Source: Lewinellaceae bacterium (GTDB taxonomy: Bacteria; Bacteroidota; Bacteroidia; Chitinophagales; Saprospiraceae). Taken from it: DNA of 64,000 bases. Numbering within the stretch: the first letter of the stretch is position 1; every line of letters starts with the position of its first letter. Of the stretch, positions 1-9,000 are shown piece by piece. Location: assembly GCA_020636405.1 (NCBI GenBank), contig JACJXW010000005.1, positions 806,001 to 870,000 of the forward strand, read 5' to 3'. The notes under the pieces were generated by a model. It had not been told where the DNA came from. It worked only from the letters and a program-made list of their open reading frames with translations, and made no database searches. The translations under genes were made by a program, and so were the position numbers.

Positions 1-647
1 TCCAAAGTTCGTTCCCTTTTTTCTCTGGGGACGACGGTTAAGTCCGTAATAGGAAATGCCTGAACGCGGCTTGCCAGGCGGCCTTTCACCCAGCCCCCCA
101 ATTTATCAAGACTTATGAAAAGCTCTTCTAATTCGCTTTCGGTAAAATCGTTTCCCGGCCTGGTTTCAACTTCATTGTGATCATAAGTTTCGGTGAGTAC
201 ATCAGAAGTTTCCTGATCTTCATAGCCGTCGCCTGTTTCCCATTCGCCTGATTCGGCATATTCATAATAGCTTTCTTCTTCAATATACTCGTTATTGTCA
301 GGCTGCTCATCTTCCCATTCCTCCGCCTCCAATTCCGGGGTACAATCTTCCTGCTCACACTCTTCGCTCATTCTGGTCAAAAGGTAGGCTTCGTCCTCAT
401 CAGGGGAAAGATCTTCTTCCTGGCCCTCCTCTTCATAATCCAGCCAGATGTACTTCTCCTCTCCATATGGTTCCTGGGCATAGGCGGAGGCCTGCTCCGC
501 TTCAAAAGCTTCGCTTTCCAGGAAAGGGCTAGCCGGCTCTACTTCGTAGTAGGTGGGCAGAAAAGGGCTTTCGTCCTCCCATTGCAGTTCATCCAGGAAA
601 GGGGAGTCGAGTTCGTGTTCTTCGTGAGGAAAATCGTGGGCTTTCAT
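1..647 (-). CDS. Acidic protein with three N-terminal SPFL tags (3' part beyond the window)
   Basis: The reading frame is open from an ATG at 647 to the left edge, giving 215 visible residues; the rest of the gene lies outside. The N-terminus carries three copies of Ser-Pro-Phe-Leu, starting at residues 15, 27 and 40, each in an acidic setting (DSPFLDE, ESPFLPT, ASPFLES). Residues of about 45-175 are extremely rich in Glu and Asp with many Tyr, so that part is probably disordered. The visible end (FISLDKLGGWVKGRL) looks like the start of a folded or helical domain. There is no signal peptide or membrane segment. I do not recognise the family. The same SPFL tag occurs twice at the N-terminus of the 784-residue protein upstream in this gene cluster, so I infer a shared targeting or packaging signal. 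It is the last visible gene of a minus-strand cluster that starts at 5943. Confidence 0.7.
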   Translation of the reverse strand, partial: MKAHDFPHEEHELDSPFLDELQWEDESPFLPTYYEVEPASPFLESEAFEAEQASAYAQEPYGEEKYIWLDYEEEGQEEDLSPDEDEAYLLTRMSEECEQEDCTPELEAEEWEDEQPDNNEYIEEESYYEYAESGEWETGDGYEDQETSDVLTETYDHNEVETRPGNDFTESELEELFISLDKLGGWVKGRLASRVQAFPITDLTVVPREKRERTL

Positions 648-805
648 GATCTGATCATTGAGGTTTTAGGATGGGAAAACAGGCCTGGCTGCATTCGGGC
701 CATCTCAATAGCCAACCGGCAATACAACCAGGCCCTAATGGGCAAAGGTGTTCACCATGCTTCGTATTCGAAGTAGGATGGGCAACGCCCGGCATTTACC
801 CGGCC

Positions 806-1960
806 CTACAGGTAGCTTTCCTGCGTAATGCCGTTCGATGCCGGAGCGGCAGACGCCGGCGCGACAGCCGTGGTCAGGTTCTTACCGCGCTGTACTTTCA
901 TATCTCTGCCGGTAGCGATCGACCAGTGGGTAATGATGGTGCGCATATCGGCCTGCACCGGGCTGCCGGCATCGTAGAGCGCGGGCACAGCGGCGGGGTC
1001 GTTGTAAACGCCCTGTTCTATCTGAATGAGCAGCCTCGACATGGGATCGGCCAGGCGGAAAAAGTCGTAAGCCTTGCCGTGCGCCTTGACGCCCACCTTT
1101 TCGGCGATCTTGTACAGCCGCTGGTCTTCGCTGGAACCTTCCGCGCGCAGCGAGTTGACGATGGGGCTGTCGAACTCCAGGGTGAGGTGGAACCAGGACA
1201 TCATAGCTACGAAGCAGAACTCGGCCTGCGACAGGTTGCCGTTCTGGCGGCGGGTCAGCAGCATAAAGTTCAGCTGGCGGGCCAGGTTGGCGATGGCGGC
1301 ATTGTCCGTCCGGTTGACGCCGCTGGTGTTCCCGAAGTTGGAAATACCTACCCATACTTCGTAGAGGAACTGCTCGAACGTTTCTACGAACTCGCGGTTG
1401 GCCGCTTCCGCCCGGATGTAGGGATAGGGCTGCCCGTCCTCGCGGCCGTGGTTGAGGTCCATGCCGAACATGCGGTAGTAATTGTTGCGCCGGTAGGCAT
1501 CAGCGTCCGGGCGAAGGCGGCTCTGGATGTTGAAGATCGAGAAAGTGCCCGGAGTACTGAAGAACAGGGCCTCGGTATTGCGCAGCCAGGCCTGGGTATC
1601 TGCATTGATTGGCGTGCCCAGTTTCTCACCGTGCAGGTATTCGAAAATGACCTTACGGAAGACCTCAAGTGTGCGGGTGTTCTCTATGAGATAGGCGTAG
1701 ATGAGGTGGTCCCAAAGGACGGTTCCCGCTTTGATGTTCCTGAGGTTGTTGTCATACGTGCTGCCAAAGAGTTTCAGGATGTTTTCCGGCATGGGATAGA
1801 ACTGGCTGCGGTTTTCCGGGCTTCCCAGGTTGCCGCCGTTTTGTCGGAAGTCCCAGGCCATTTCCAGCAGGGCGGCGAGCTCTGAAGGGTGCAGGCGGAA
1901 CAATTCTTCGGCCCGTTCCTTTATCTTCCGGGCATTGTCGGCATTGATTCTACGAAACAT
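806..1960 (-). CDS. Uncharacterised 384-residue protein of the SPFL cluster
   Basis: This 384-residue protein has no signal peptide, no transmembrane segment and no motif I recognise. The N-terminal third is helical (residues of about 8-80). The middle is rich in aromatic residues and Asn. A Pro/Ala-rich linker near residues 365-375 leads to the C-terminus. Start is the ATG at 1960; the next gene upstream on this strand ends 49 bases away. It is third from the end in a run of five same-strand genes (5943 to 1), two of which carry SPFL tags and one a zinc-protease motif. I infer that it belongs to the same system. It could be a structural or helper protein, or cargo; the sequence alone does not decide. 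Confidence 0.75.
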   Translation of the reverse strand: MFRRINADNARKIKERAEELFRLHPSELAALLEMAWDFRQNGGNLGSPENRSQFYPMPENILKLFGSTYDNNLRNIKAGTVLWDHLIYAYLIENTRTLEVFRKVIFEYLHGEKLGTPINADTQAWLRNTEALFFSTPGTFSIFNIQSRLRPDADAYRRNNYYRMFGMDLNHGREDGQPYPYIRAEAANREFVETFEQFLYEVWVGISNFGNTSGVNRTDNAAIANLARQLNFMLLTRRQNGNLSQAEFCFVAMMSWFHLTLEFDSPIVNSLRAEGSSEDQRLYKIAEKVGVKAHGKAYDFFRLADPMSRLLIQIEQGVYNDPAAVPALYDAGSPVQADMRTIITHWSIATGRDMKVQRGKNLTTAVAPASAAPASNGITQESYL

Positions 1961-2009
1961 GGTGTTTAGGATTTTTTTTTTAGAAAGATCTTTTCATTCT
2001 GGTTTTACC

Positions 2010-2303
2010 TTAACGTATATCTACCGGCCTGGGGCAGAGGTTGCCGTAGCACCATTCGGGGACGGGGCCCTTCAGGGTGGCCAGCAGGCTTTCGAAACCC
2101 TTGATGGCGCCCTCGGTAGCTCCTGTTCTCCCAGGGGATCCGGCGCTGTTTAGAGCAGCAATGGCTTTAGCTATATCGGCGTTGGTGGTTTGCACTTTTT
2201 TCACGCCGGCGAGCAGGTCGCTCAGCGTTTTTTCCTGCTCCTTGCTTAGCGTTAGGGTAGTGGTTGGGGTATTATTCGGTTCATTCTTTTTTTGTTCCAT
2301 CAT
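2010..2303 (-). CDS. Small uncharacterised protein, translationally coupled to the metallopeptidase
   Basis: This 97-residue protein begins with two adjacent ATG codons (2303 and 2300). They follow directly on the TGA of the upstream metallopeptidase with no intervening base, so translation is probably coupled. The N-terminus is polar (MMEQKKNEPNN), followed by an Asn/Thr-rich stretch. Residues of about 20-55 form a predicted helix, then comes a Gly-rich turn (GSPGRTGATEG), a second helix, and a C-terminus with two Cys (EWCYGNLCP). No signal peptide or transmembrane segment is present. The family is not recognised. Its size and coupling would suit a chaperone, immunity protein or small structural subunit for its neighbour, but that is inference from position only. 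Confidence 0.6.
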   Translation of the reverse strand: MMEQKKNEPNNTPTTTLTLSKEQEKTLSDLLAGVKKVQTTNADIAKAIAALNSAGSPGRTGATEGAIKGFESLLATLKGPVPEWCYGNLCPRPVDIR

Positions 2304-3602
2304 TCAATTTTTTATGGTTTTAGGAAAACTTTGTTCCAGCGCATGCCTGCCCAGCCGAAGCATCCACTGTCGTTGGGCGGCGATAAGTTCCGGAGCTCTG
2401 TCCGGGTTTATGGCCAGCTGATACCCATTGAGGGCGAGCAACCGCAGGGCCTCCCTTCGGAGCCAGTGGGGGGAGGTGTACAATGCCGTGCCAGCCTGTT
2501 GTTCCAGTTGAAGCAGAGCCTGAGGAGCTACGCGTGCCGGTGGCAGGCAGCTGTCCAGCGGACGGTTTTGGAAGGCCTTCATAGGATGTTGCAGGCACAA
2601 CCCGGCAATTTCGGGCAACACCTCGGCGGACCGGGCCAGGAAGGGCCGAAGCTCGTGCGGGGCCCGGTTCAGCGGGTGAGCGGCATTCCACCCGGCTTCC
2701 AGGCCATCCCAGGGTCCCGGGCCGAAACACAAGCGGCACATGGCCGCATTGAGGCGCACCCTCAGGTAATTGATGGGGTGGGGGTCGCCCGGTGAGTACC
2801 GGAATGCCCAGGAACTGTTGCCGGAGAGCACATCGTGCAAGGAGGCAACCGCGGCATAACCGGTATGCACAAAGGCAAAAGTGTCGGCGGCTATCTCGGA
2901 AGCCCAGCTGGCCCAGGTATCGGCAAGCTCGGCGCCGTATCGGGCGAGCCGCCGTTCGAGGATCTGAGCCAGCTCTCCGTTCCAGTGGAGCAGATGGGCC
3001 ACCTGGTGGCCCGACTCGTGGATGAGCGATGTGGGGCGCAACAGGTTGTGCCGCACGACCTTGATCGCTGCCACCGGGTTAATGGTGTCTCTGTCCCAAA
3101 GCCGGAGCCCTGCCTTCAGGATGGAGGCGCCCAATCCTTTGTCTATATAGGTCAGCACCGGAGGCGCCACTTTGCCCATAGGTTCCAGTATAGTTGCCAT
3201 GCTCAGGTTCGCCATCCAATCGCAGGCGCGCAGCAAGGCGGCAATGTCCTGGTTCGTTCTGGTATTGATGGCATCGGCAAAGAAGTCGAGGGTAGACTCT
3301 ACTTTCAGATACCGTTTGCGAAACCTGTCCAATGCCTCCTGCATACCCCGCACTTGCTCCGGGCTGTGAGCGGCGGCCATCTGCTGTTGCAGGTGAATGG
3401 CGTGCCGCCGCAGGCGTTGGATGGTTGCCGTGAGGCTGGTTCGCACGGCGGTATCGAGGTACTGTTCCATGCTTTTCCAGGCTTCAGGGGCGGCCAGCTC
3501 GTCCAGTTTTTCCAGGCGGAAGGCCGCCTGCGTCCAATGGGCAACCTGGCGGGCGGCCTGCTGTTTATCCCGCCAGACGGGCGCCGCCTCATTCATAAAC
3601 AT
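2304..3602 (-). CDS. Putative zinc metallopeptidase (HESGH) of the SPFL cluster
   Basis: I take the start at the ATG at 3602 (432 residues); another in-frame ATG lies at 3596. Both overlap the 3' end of the 784-residue gene by a few bases, which suggests coupled translation. The frame also continues upstream to 3722, but that part overlaps the previous gene. Residues 195-199 read H-E-S-G-H, the HExxH zinc-binding and catalytic motif. About 37 residues later comes EIAAD (E236), a Glu-x-x-Ala-Asp arrangement like the third zinc ligand of gluzincins. The N-terminal 150 residues are helical and rich in Gln, Ala and Arg, possibly coiled coil. There is no signal peptide, so if it acts outside the cell it must leave by a non-Sec route. 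A toxin or processing protease of a contractile injection system is my inference. Confidence 0.7.
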   Translation of the reverse strand: MFMNEAAPVWRDKQQAARQVAHWTQAAFRLEKLDELAAPEAWKSMEQYLDTAVRTSLTATIQRLRRHAIHLQQQMAAAHSPEQVRGMQEALDRFRKRYLKVESTLDFFADAINTRTNQDIAALLRACDWMANLSMATILEPMGKVAPPVLTYIDKGLGASILKAGLRLWDRDTINPVAAIKVVRHNLLRPTSLIHESGHQVAHLLHWNGELAQILERRLARYGAELADTWASWASEIAADTFAFVHTGYAAVASLHDVLSGNSSWAFRYSPGDPHPINYLRVRLNAAMCRLCFGPGPWDGLEAGWNAAHPLNRAPHELRPFLARSAEVLPEIAGLCLQHPMKAFQNRPLDSCLPPARVAPQALLQLEQQAGTALYTSPHWLRREALRLLALNGYQLAINPDRAPELIAAQRQWMLRLGRHALEQSFPKTIKN

Positions 3603-5943
3603 AATCCGCTTGAAGGCTGAGTGCCATCTCCGGCCGGCCTTGTCCGAATATGCGGCTGGGAAGCCCCGCCGACTGTCCGCCGATATACTGGCGCAGCAGG
3701 TCGAAGCCTTCCGGCGCGGCAATAGTGAGGCGGATAGTCAACCCGTCCGCTTCATTGACGGCGGCATCGATGAAGGCGTTGCTGTGGTTTTGAAAATAAT
3801 CGGCCAGCTGTGGCCCCACCCATTCCACCAGTTGGCCCTGAAGCGCTTGTTGTACCAGGGGAGGGACCCTCCTGAGCGCCGTTCCGGAGGAAGGCCCGGG
3901 CATTACCAGAGGATGTACGATGGTGAATTGCCAGTTGGAGGGGTATTTAAAGGCATTGGCGGTTCCTCGTCCCACAATGGACATGGCCAGTTGCTGGGCG
4001 CGCCCCCACTGGTTTTTGCGCAAAAGAACAGCGATGGCCTGGGCATCCGCTTCACTGAAAAACTGGGTGATTTCGATTCGTGGCTGCACGAAATTGAGCT
4101 TCACCCTGGTTTGGGTAGGACGGCGCAGGGACAGGCTGCCGTCACGCTGAGTGAACACCTGAGGGGCGGCCCCTGGAATTTCCAGATAGTAGTACCGGTG
4201 TCCATACTGGCCGGTAGTCGCAGTGGAAAGGCACTTGCCCTGGCCCCGGCAACCCAGTTTTGGTTCGCCCAGCAGCAGGCCGGCTGCTACGGAGGTCAGG
4301 GGGTGGAACTGGTCCCGGGCAAACCGGGAGTTGGGCCCCAGTCCGCTGGCCTGTTCGTTGTTGGCAATGTGCTGGAGCCTGCCGCCAGGTAGTAATTCAT
4401 AAAGGTGTACCCGGACCGGAAGGTTTGTTCGGGAGTCGACCCCAAGGCGGTCGCGCAGAAAAGTGGCCAGGGGAAGGCCGCCGTGCGTTTTGACCTCTTC
4501 CATGAGGTACGGGGTGAGTTCCACTTCCAGTTCCCGGTTGAGCTTTTTGTAATAGGCGTTCTGCTTGTGCCTGCCATGTTTCAGCATCCACATCAGCTGT
4601 CGGCGGCTGGATTCGCGCAGGTGGGGATTTTGTCGGTAGGCCTCCTCGCTGAGCATGTCCGGGAGGTTTACTTTGGCAGCCTGTTCGAAAGCTTCGAGCA
4701 GATGCCCTTCCAGCAGGGCCTCATTCTCCAGCACATGGGCAGGTAACTGGGACGCCTGCAGCAATGTGTCTTCGATAGTGGCGGCAATGGCCTGGTTACC
4801 CATGGCGGTTGCCTCGGCTTCGCTCAACTCGAGGTTGAGCATCTTGAAGCCCTGGTCGACGATCAGGCGGGACAGTTTGCGGGCATTTTTTCGTGCGATG
4901 AGCTTGGACGTTATCCGGGACAGTTGTTTGGCCAAAAAACCCTTTACCCTCTTTCTGCCGATTATGCGGATGGCCCATTTTAAACCGGTCAGCGCTGCTG
5001 TGACAAATTCTTCAACGGCGGGCTCGGGGCTTTCGCCTTCTTCCAGTTGCCCCAACCGCTGCACGAGTTGCTCCCGGGCGGCGTGGAGCATTTCGGGAGG
5101 GTTCTCCGGTTGCGTTTCGTCCTCCATCAGGAAGGCTTCGAAGTTCAGTTCCAGTTCCTCTGGTGTGGAGGCGAGGAAAAATTCGGCAACGGCGAGGTTG
5201 AGTTCGGACTGGATGGCCTCACTTTCTGTAAAGGGCGCCTCCTTGTCGCTTTTGCCAAAATATTTTGACCGCAGTTTTTCCGCATAAGGGCGCAGCGAAG
5301 CCGGCACTTTGTTCATGGCCTTTTTCAGAAAACCCTTCAGGAATTTCATTACGTAACCCTTGATTTTTTTCAGGACCGGGCCCAGTCCGATCTTTTTGGC
5401 CAGGTTCCAGCCTTTTTTGGCCAGCGATTTGGCTGCTTTGAAGGCTTTCTTGCCCCATTTTTTCAACTTGCCGAAGAACTGGTCGAACTGCGGAGACTCG
5501 AAGCTCTGCAGCGGCTGAAAGCTCTCAATAGCGGCCTCAAAGGCCTCGTCGGACAATTCCTGCCGGTCGTATTGCGCGCCTACCTCCGCTCCGTAGTCCA
5601 GGAAACGCTCTACTTCCTGGAGTAAGGGAGCATAGTGTTGCTCGAAAAGCTGATTGGATATCCGGGGGGAATTGCCGAACGAATTGTCGTCCTGCCAACT
5701 CATCGCTTCCTGGGCGAGGCTCTGGAGGCCGTCTTCAAATTCTTCATCGAACAGTTCATCCATCAGTTCTACCAGGGCTTCCTGCTTAGGGTCGTTTTCG
5801 CCTTCTTGCCCGGAGGCTTCAAATACCGAGAGGAAAGGGCTTTCTGCTTCTTGGGAAAAAGGGGCCTGGTTTTCCCCTGGGGCTCGTTCATTTGGGTTTT
5901 TGGTGATAGGCTCACCATCTAAAAAGGGAGAGGATGTTCTCAT
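3589..5943 (-). CDS. Large SPFL-tagged protein with a lysine-rich amphipathic segment
   Basis: This 784-residue protein begins MRTSSPFLDG and has a second ESPFL at residues 34-38. Residues 40-150 are acidic. Residues of about 155-231 are strikingly basic, amphipathic and Gly/Pro-punctuated (many Lys, with Trp and Phe), resembling membrane-active helices. A second helical, Arg/Lys-rich stretch lies near residues 315-365, then a mixed alpha/beta C-terminal half that I do not recognise. No Sec signal or classical transmembrane helix is seen. It is the first gene of the minus-strand cluster; its TGA overlaps the start of the metallopeptidase. The SPFL tags are shared with the protein at 1-647. 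I infer a cargo or tethering protein of a contractile injection system; a pore-forming role for the basic segment is speculative. Confidence 0.75.
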   Translation of the reverse strand: MRTSSPFLDGEPITKNPNERAPGENQAPFSQEAESPFLSVFEASGQEGENDPKQEALVELMDELFDEEFEDGLQSLAQEAMSWQDDNSFGNSPRISNQLFEQHYAPLLQEVERFLDYGAEVGAQYDRQELSDEAFEAAIESFQPLQSFESPQFDQFFGKLKKWGKKAFKAAKSLAKKGWNLAKKIGLGPVLKKIKGYVMKFLKGFLKKAMNKVPASLRPYAEKLRSKYFGKSDKEAPFTESEAIQSELNLAVAEFFLASTPEELELNFEAFLMEDETQPENPPEMLHAAREQLVQRLGQLEEGESPEPAVEEFVTAALTGLKWAIRIIGRKRVKGFLAKQLSRITSKLIARKNARKLSRLIVDQGFKMLNLELSEAEATAMGNQAIAATIEDTLLQASQLPAHVLENEALLEGHLLEAFEQAAKVNLPDMLSEEAYRQNPHLRESSRRQLMWMLKHGRHKQNAYYKKLNRELEVELTPYLMEEVKTHGGLPLATFLRDRLGVDSRTNLPVRVHLYELLPGGRLQHIANNEQASGLGPNSRFARDQFHPLTSVAAGLLLGEPKLGCRGQGKCLSTATTGQYGHRYYYLEIPGAAPQVFTQRDGSLSLRRPTQTRVKLNFVQPRIEITQFFSEADAQAIAVLLRKNQWGRAQQLAMSIVGRGTANAFKYPSNWQFTIVHPLVMPGPSSGTALRRVPPLVQQALQGQLVEWVGPQLADYFQNHSNAFIDAAVNEADGLTIRLTIAAPEGFDLLRQYIGGQSAGLPSRIFGQGRPEMALSLQADYVYE

Positions 5944-6053
5944 TAGCTAATATGGGTTTTAGGTTTAGGCAATTGGAATTGGACATTATATGGCTGGAAA
6001 GTTGCCTGTTTTCCCTTAATGCTAAGCAGTAAATTCCAACGGATTTTCAGTAA

Positions 6054-9000
6054 TTATTGCTCTTTCAGGCTTTTTCGTGCTTCCCGGGGAGTGATTCCGA
6101 ATTCTACTTTGTACTTCTTGGCAAGGTAGGCGCCGTCGGTGAAGCCGGTGCGGGCGGCGATGGATTCTATTGTTTCTTTGGTGCCTATGATGAGTTCATG
6201 GGCCATGTTCAGCCGGAGGCGGCGCAGGTACTCGGCAGGGGTGTACCCGATCTGCTCCTGCAACCATTCGTTGAAGGCAGTGCTGCTCTTGCCAACGAGA
6301 GCGGCCATTTCGGCTGGCCCAAAGGAGCGGTCGGCGAGGTGTTCCAGGCAGCCGGCATTGACGCGTTCCAGCAATTCCTGGTCGGCAGGCGCCAGGCGGA
6401 ACTGGCCGACCAGCGCCTGGAGAGCCAGTTTCTGGTATTTTTGTAACAGGACCTGGCGCAGTTGGATCAGCTGACTGGCCCGGGTCAGGAGTTCTCGTTC
6501 GTCAAAGGGTTTCGCCAGGTAGGCGTCCGCACCCTGCTCCAGGCCTTCCAGCCGGCCGGGCTGATCTGCCCGGGCAGTCAGCAAAATGACCGGCAGATGG
6601 GCAGTGGCCTCTGTGTTTTTCAACTCGCGGCACAGGGTAAAACCTTCATCTTCCTGTTCCATCATCACATCGCTGACCACCAGGCTGATGGGTTGAGAGG
6701 TTGCCAGGCGAAGGGCTTCTTTGCTGTTTCTGGCTACGATAATGTGGTAATAACTTCCCAGCAGGTTGCCGAGATAGCGAGCCATGTCGGGGTTGTCCTC
6801 TACGATCAATAGCCGGGCAGAGGCCGGAGACAATGGGGTGGATGGAGGCAGCGGGAGGATGGCAGAATGCCCTTTGCCGTCGAGTGGAAGAGGGTTGTCC
6901 GTAAGCGGCGCCTGGTTGCTCACCGGCAAAACCAACCGAAAGATACTTCCCCCGCCCTCTGTCCCCGGAGCGGGACTCTCCACATTCAGGGTAGCGCCCA
7001 TGAGTTCGGCCAATTCCTTTACAAACGATAGCCCAAGCCCGCTTCCTCTAAGGCGGCCTATGCCGTAAAAACGGTCGAAGATGTAGTTCAATTGCTCCGG
7101 GCTGATGCCGGGGCCGGTATCCCGGACCGTGAGGGCCAGTTGGTATTTGGGAACGGTATTCTGTTGTTGGCTGCCTGTTGTTGTTGGGCCTCCGTCCGGC
7201 AATTTCGAACGAACAACGGACAGGGCCACTGTTCCGCCCCTGGGGGTGAATTTCAGGGCATTGCTCAGCAGGTTGCTGATGATGTGGTGCAAAAGGCGCG
7301 CATCTACATCGGCCATTATTTGGGATGGCTCTGCCTGCATACTTAACGTAACGGAGCGGTCGGCGGCCAGCAATTGGTGTTCATCCACCCATCGCTTCAC
7401 CAACCGGACAATATCCGTTTGTACCGGGCGCAGGCTGAGTTTACCGTTTTCCAGTTTCGAGATGTCGAGCAGTTGATCGACCAGGTGCAGGAGGATGTTG
7501 CTGTTTTGCTGTATGCGTTGAACCCCTTCCGGCAATGGGATCCCATCGGACTGTAACAGCCGGCCGGCCAGCCCGGTGATCGATGTCAGGGGTGTCCGGA
7601 AATCATGAGATATGTTGGTGTAAAAACGGCTCTTGAAGGCGTCCAGTTCTTTGAGGCGCTGTCCTTCTCTTTTTTCCAGTTGGAGTTGGATGTTCAGTTC
7701 CCATCTCCGTTTCTGGAAACGGTATACTCCGTATAAGGCTCCGGCCAGGAGAATAGCGTAGAATCCATAGGCCCATCCGGCACGCCACCAGGGAGGGGCT
7801 ATAGAAATATGGAGTACACGGGAAGAGGAACCCCAGCGCCCGGCACTATTGGCCGCGACAGCTTCAAACTGGTAGGCGCCCGACGGCAGCTTGGTGTAGC
7901 GGGCAAAATTCCGCTGGCCGGCATCGATCCAATCGTCATCGAATCCCATCAGCCGATAACGGTACTGGTTGTTGCCCAGGCTGAAGTAGTCGGGGCTGAC
8001 AAATTCGATCTCAAGGGTATTCTGCCAATATTTCAGCGATAAGAATTCAATAGCGCCGACATACCCTTTTTCCCGAAAGGGCAGGCCGTTGACCTCCAGG
8101 CCCGTTAATAGAGGGGCGGGCGCAGGGTTGGGGTTTTGGCGGATCTGGTGCGGGAAAAAACGGTTGAATCCGTTGACGCCACCGAAATAGATCTCGCCGG
8201 AACGGGTTTGCAGAAAGGCATTGGTATTGAACTCATATCCTTGGATCCCGTTTTCCTGGCCGTAAACAAGGAATTGCTCCTTTTCGGGATCAAACTGCGC
8301 GATGCCCCGGTTGCTGCTCAGCCAGAGTTTCCCCTGTCCGTCGGGTATCACCGCATAGAGGTATTCACTCGGCAAGCCGTCGGCCACGCTGTAGTTTTTT
8401 TCGATGGCCACCTCCTGCCATCCCCGAAGCGGGCGGGTTTTCAGCAACCCCCCATTGGTTGCCAGCCAAAGCAGAGCAGAGGCCTTGTCGTAGTAAAAGC
8501 ATTTTACATTGATGCCCGGAAGAAAGTGGGAAAGAGCGGGTTTCGGGGCATCATTTTCCAGGTGTTCCAGCCACTCCTCCGGCCGGAAACGATAGAATCC
8601 ACGGTTGTCTTCCGGCACGTAAAGGTACCCTTCTTCATCGAGGTAGAGGCTACCGGTACGGATCTTTCCAAGAGGAGAAAATGCCTTTGGCTGGCTGCTC
8701 CCAGGGCGCAGATAGTAAACGCCACCGTCGGTGCCCATGAACAGGGTGCCGTCGGGTAGTTCCTGGAAGTCCCAGTAAAAGTTGGCATCGGTATCGTCCC
8801 ACAGCATCGGCGGCAGGGGCCTGTTCTGTTCCAGGTGGAAGCGGTATAGGCCTTCCGGAGAACCTATCCATAAGATACCATTGGCATCTACAAAGAAGCA
8901 GCGCCCTTGCCTGGGGAAACTGGCGGGCAGGCTTTCGCTATTCAATATTCGTTCGATGCGGTTGTGCCGGGGATCGAAAAGGAAGGCGCCGTCAAACTCC

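Noticed and set aside
671..1885. Long plus-strand open frame antisense to the 384-residue protein
   Set aside because: It mirrors the minus-strand gene over its whole length, has no recognisable domain, and its residue composition (Val/Arg/Gly-rich, reverse-frame style) is typical of an antisense shadow in GC-rich DNA.
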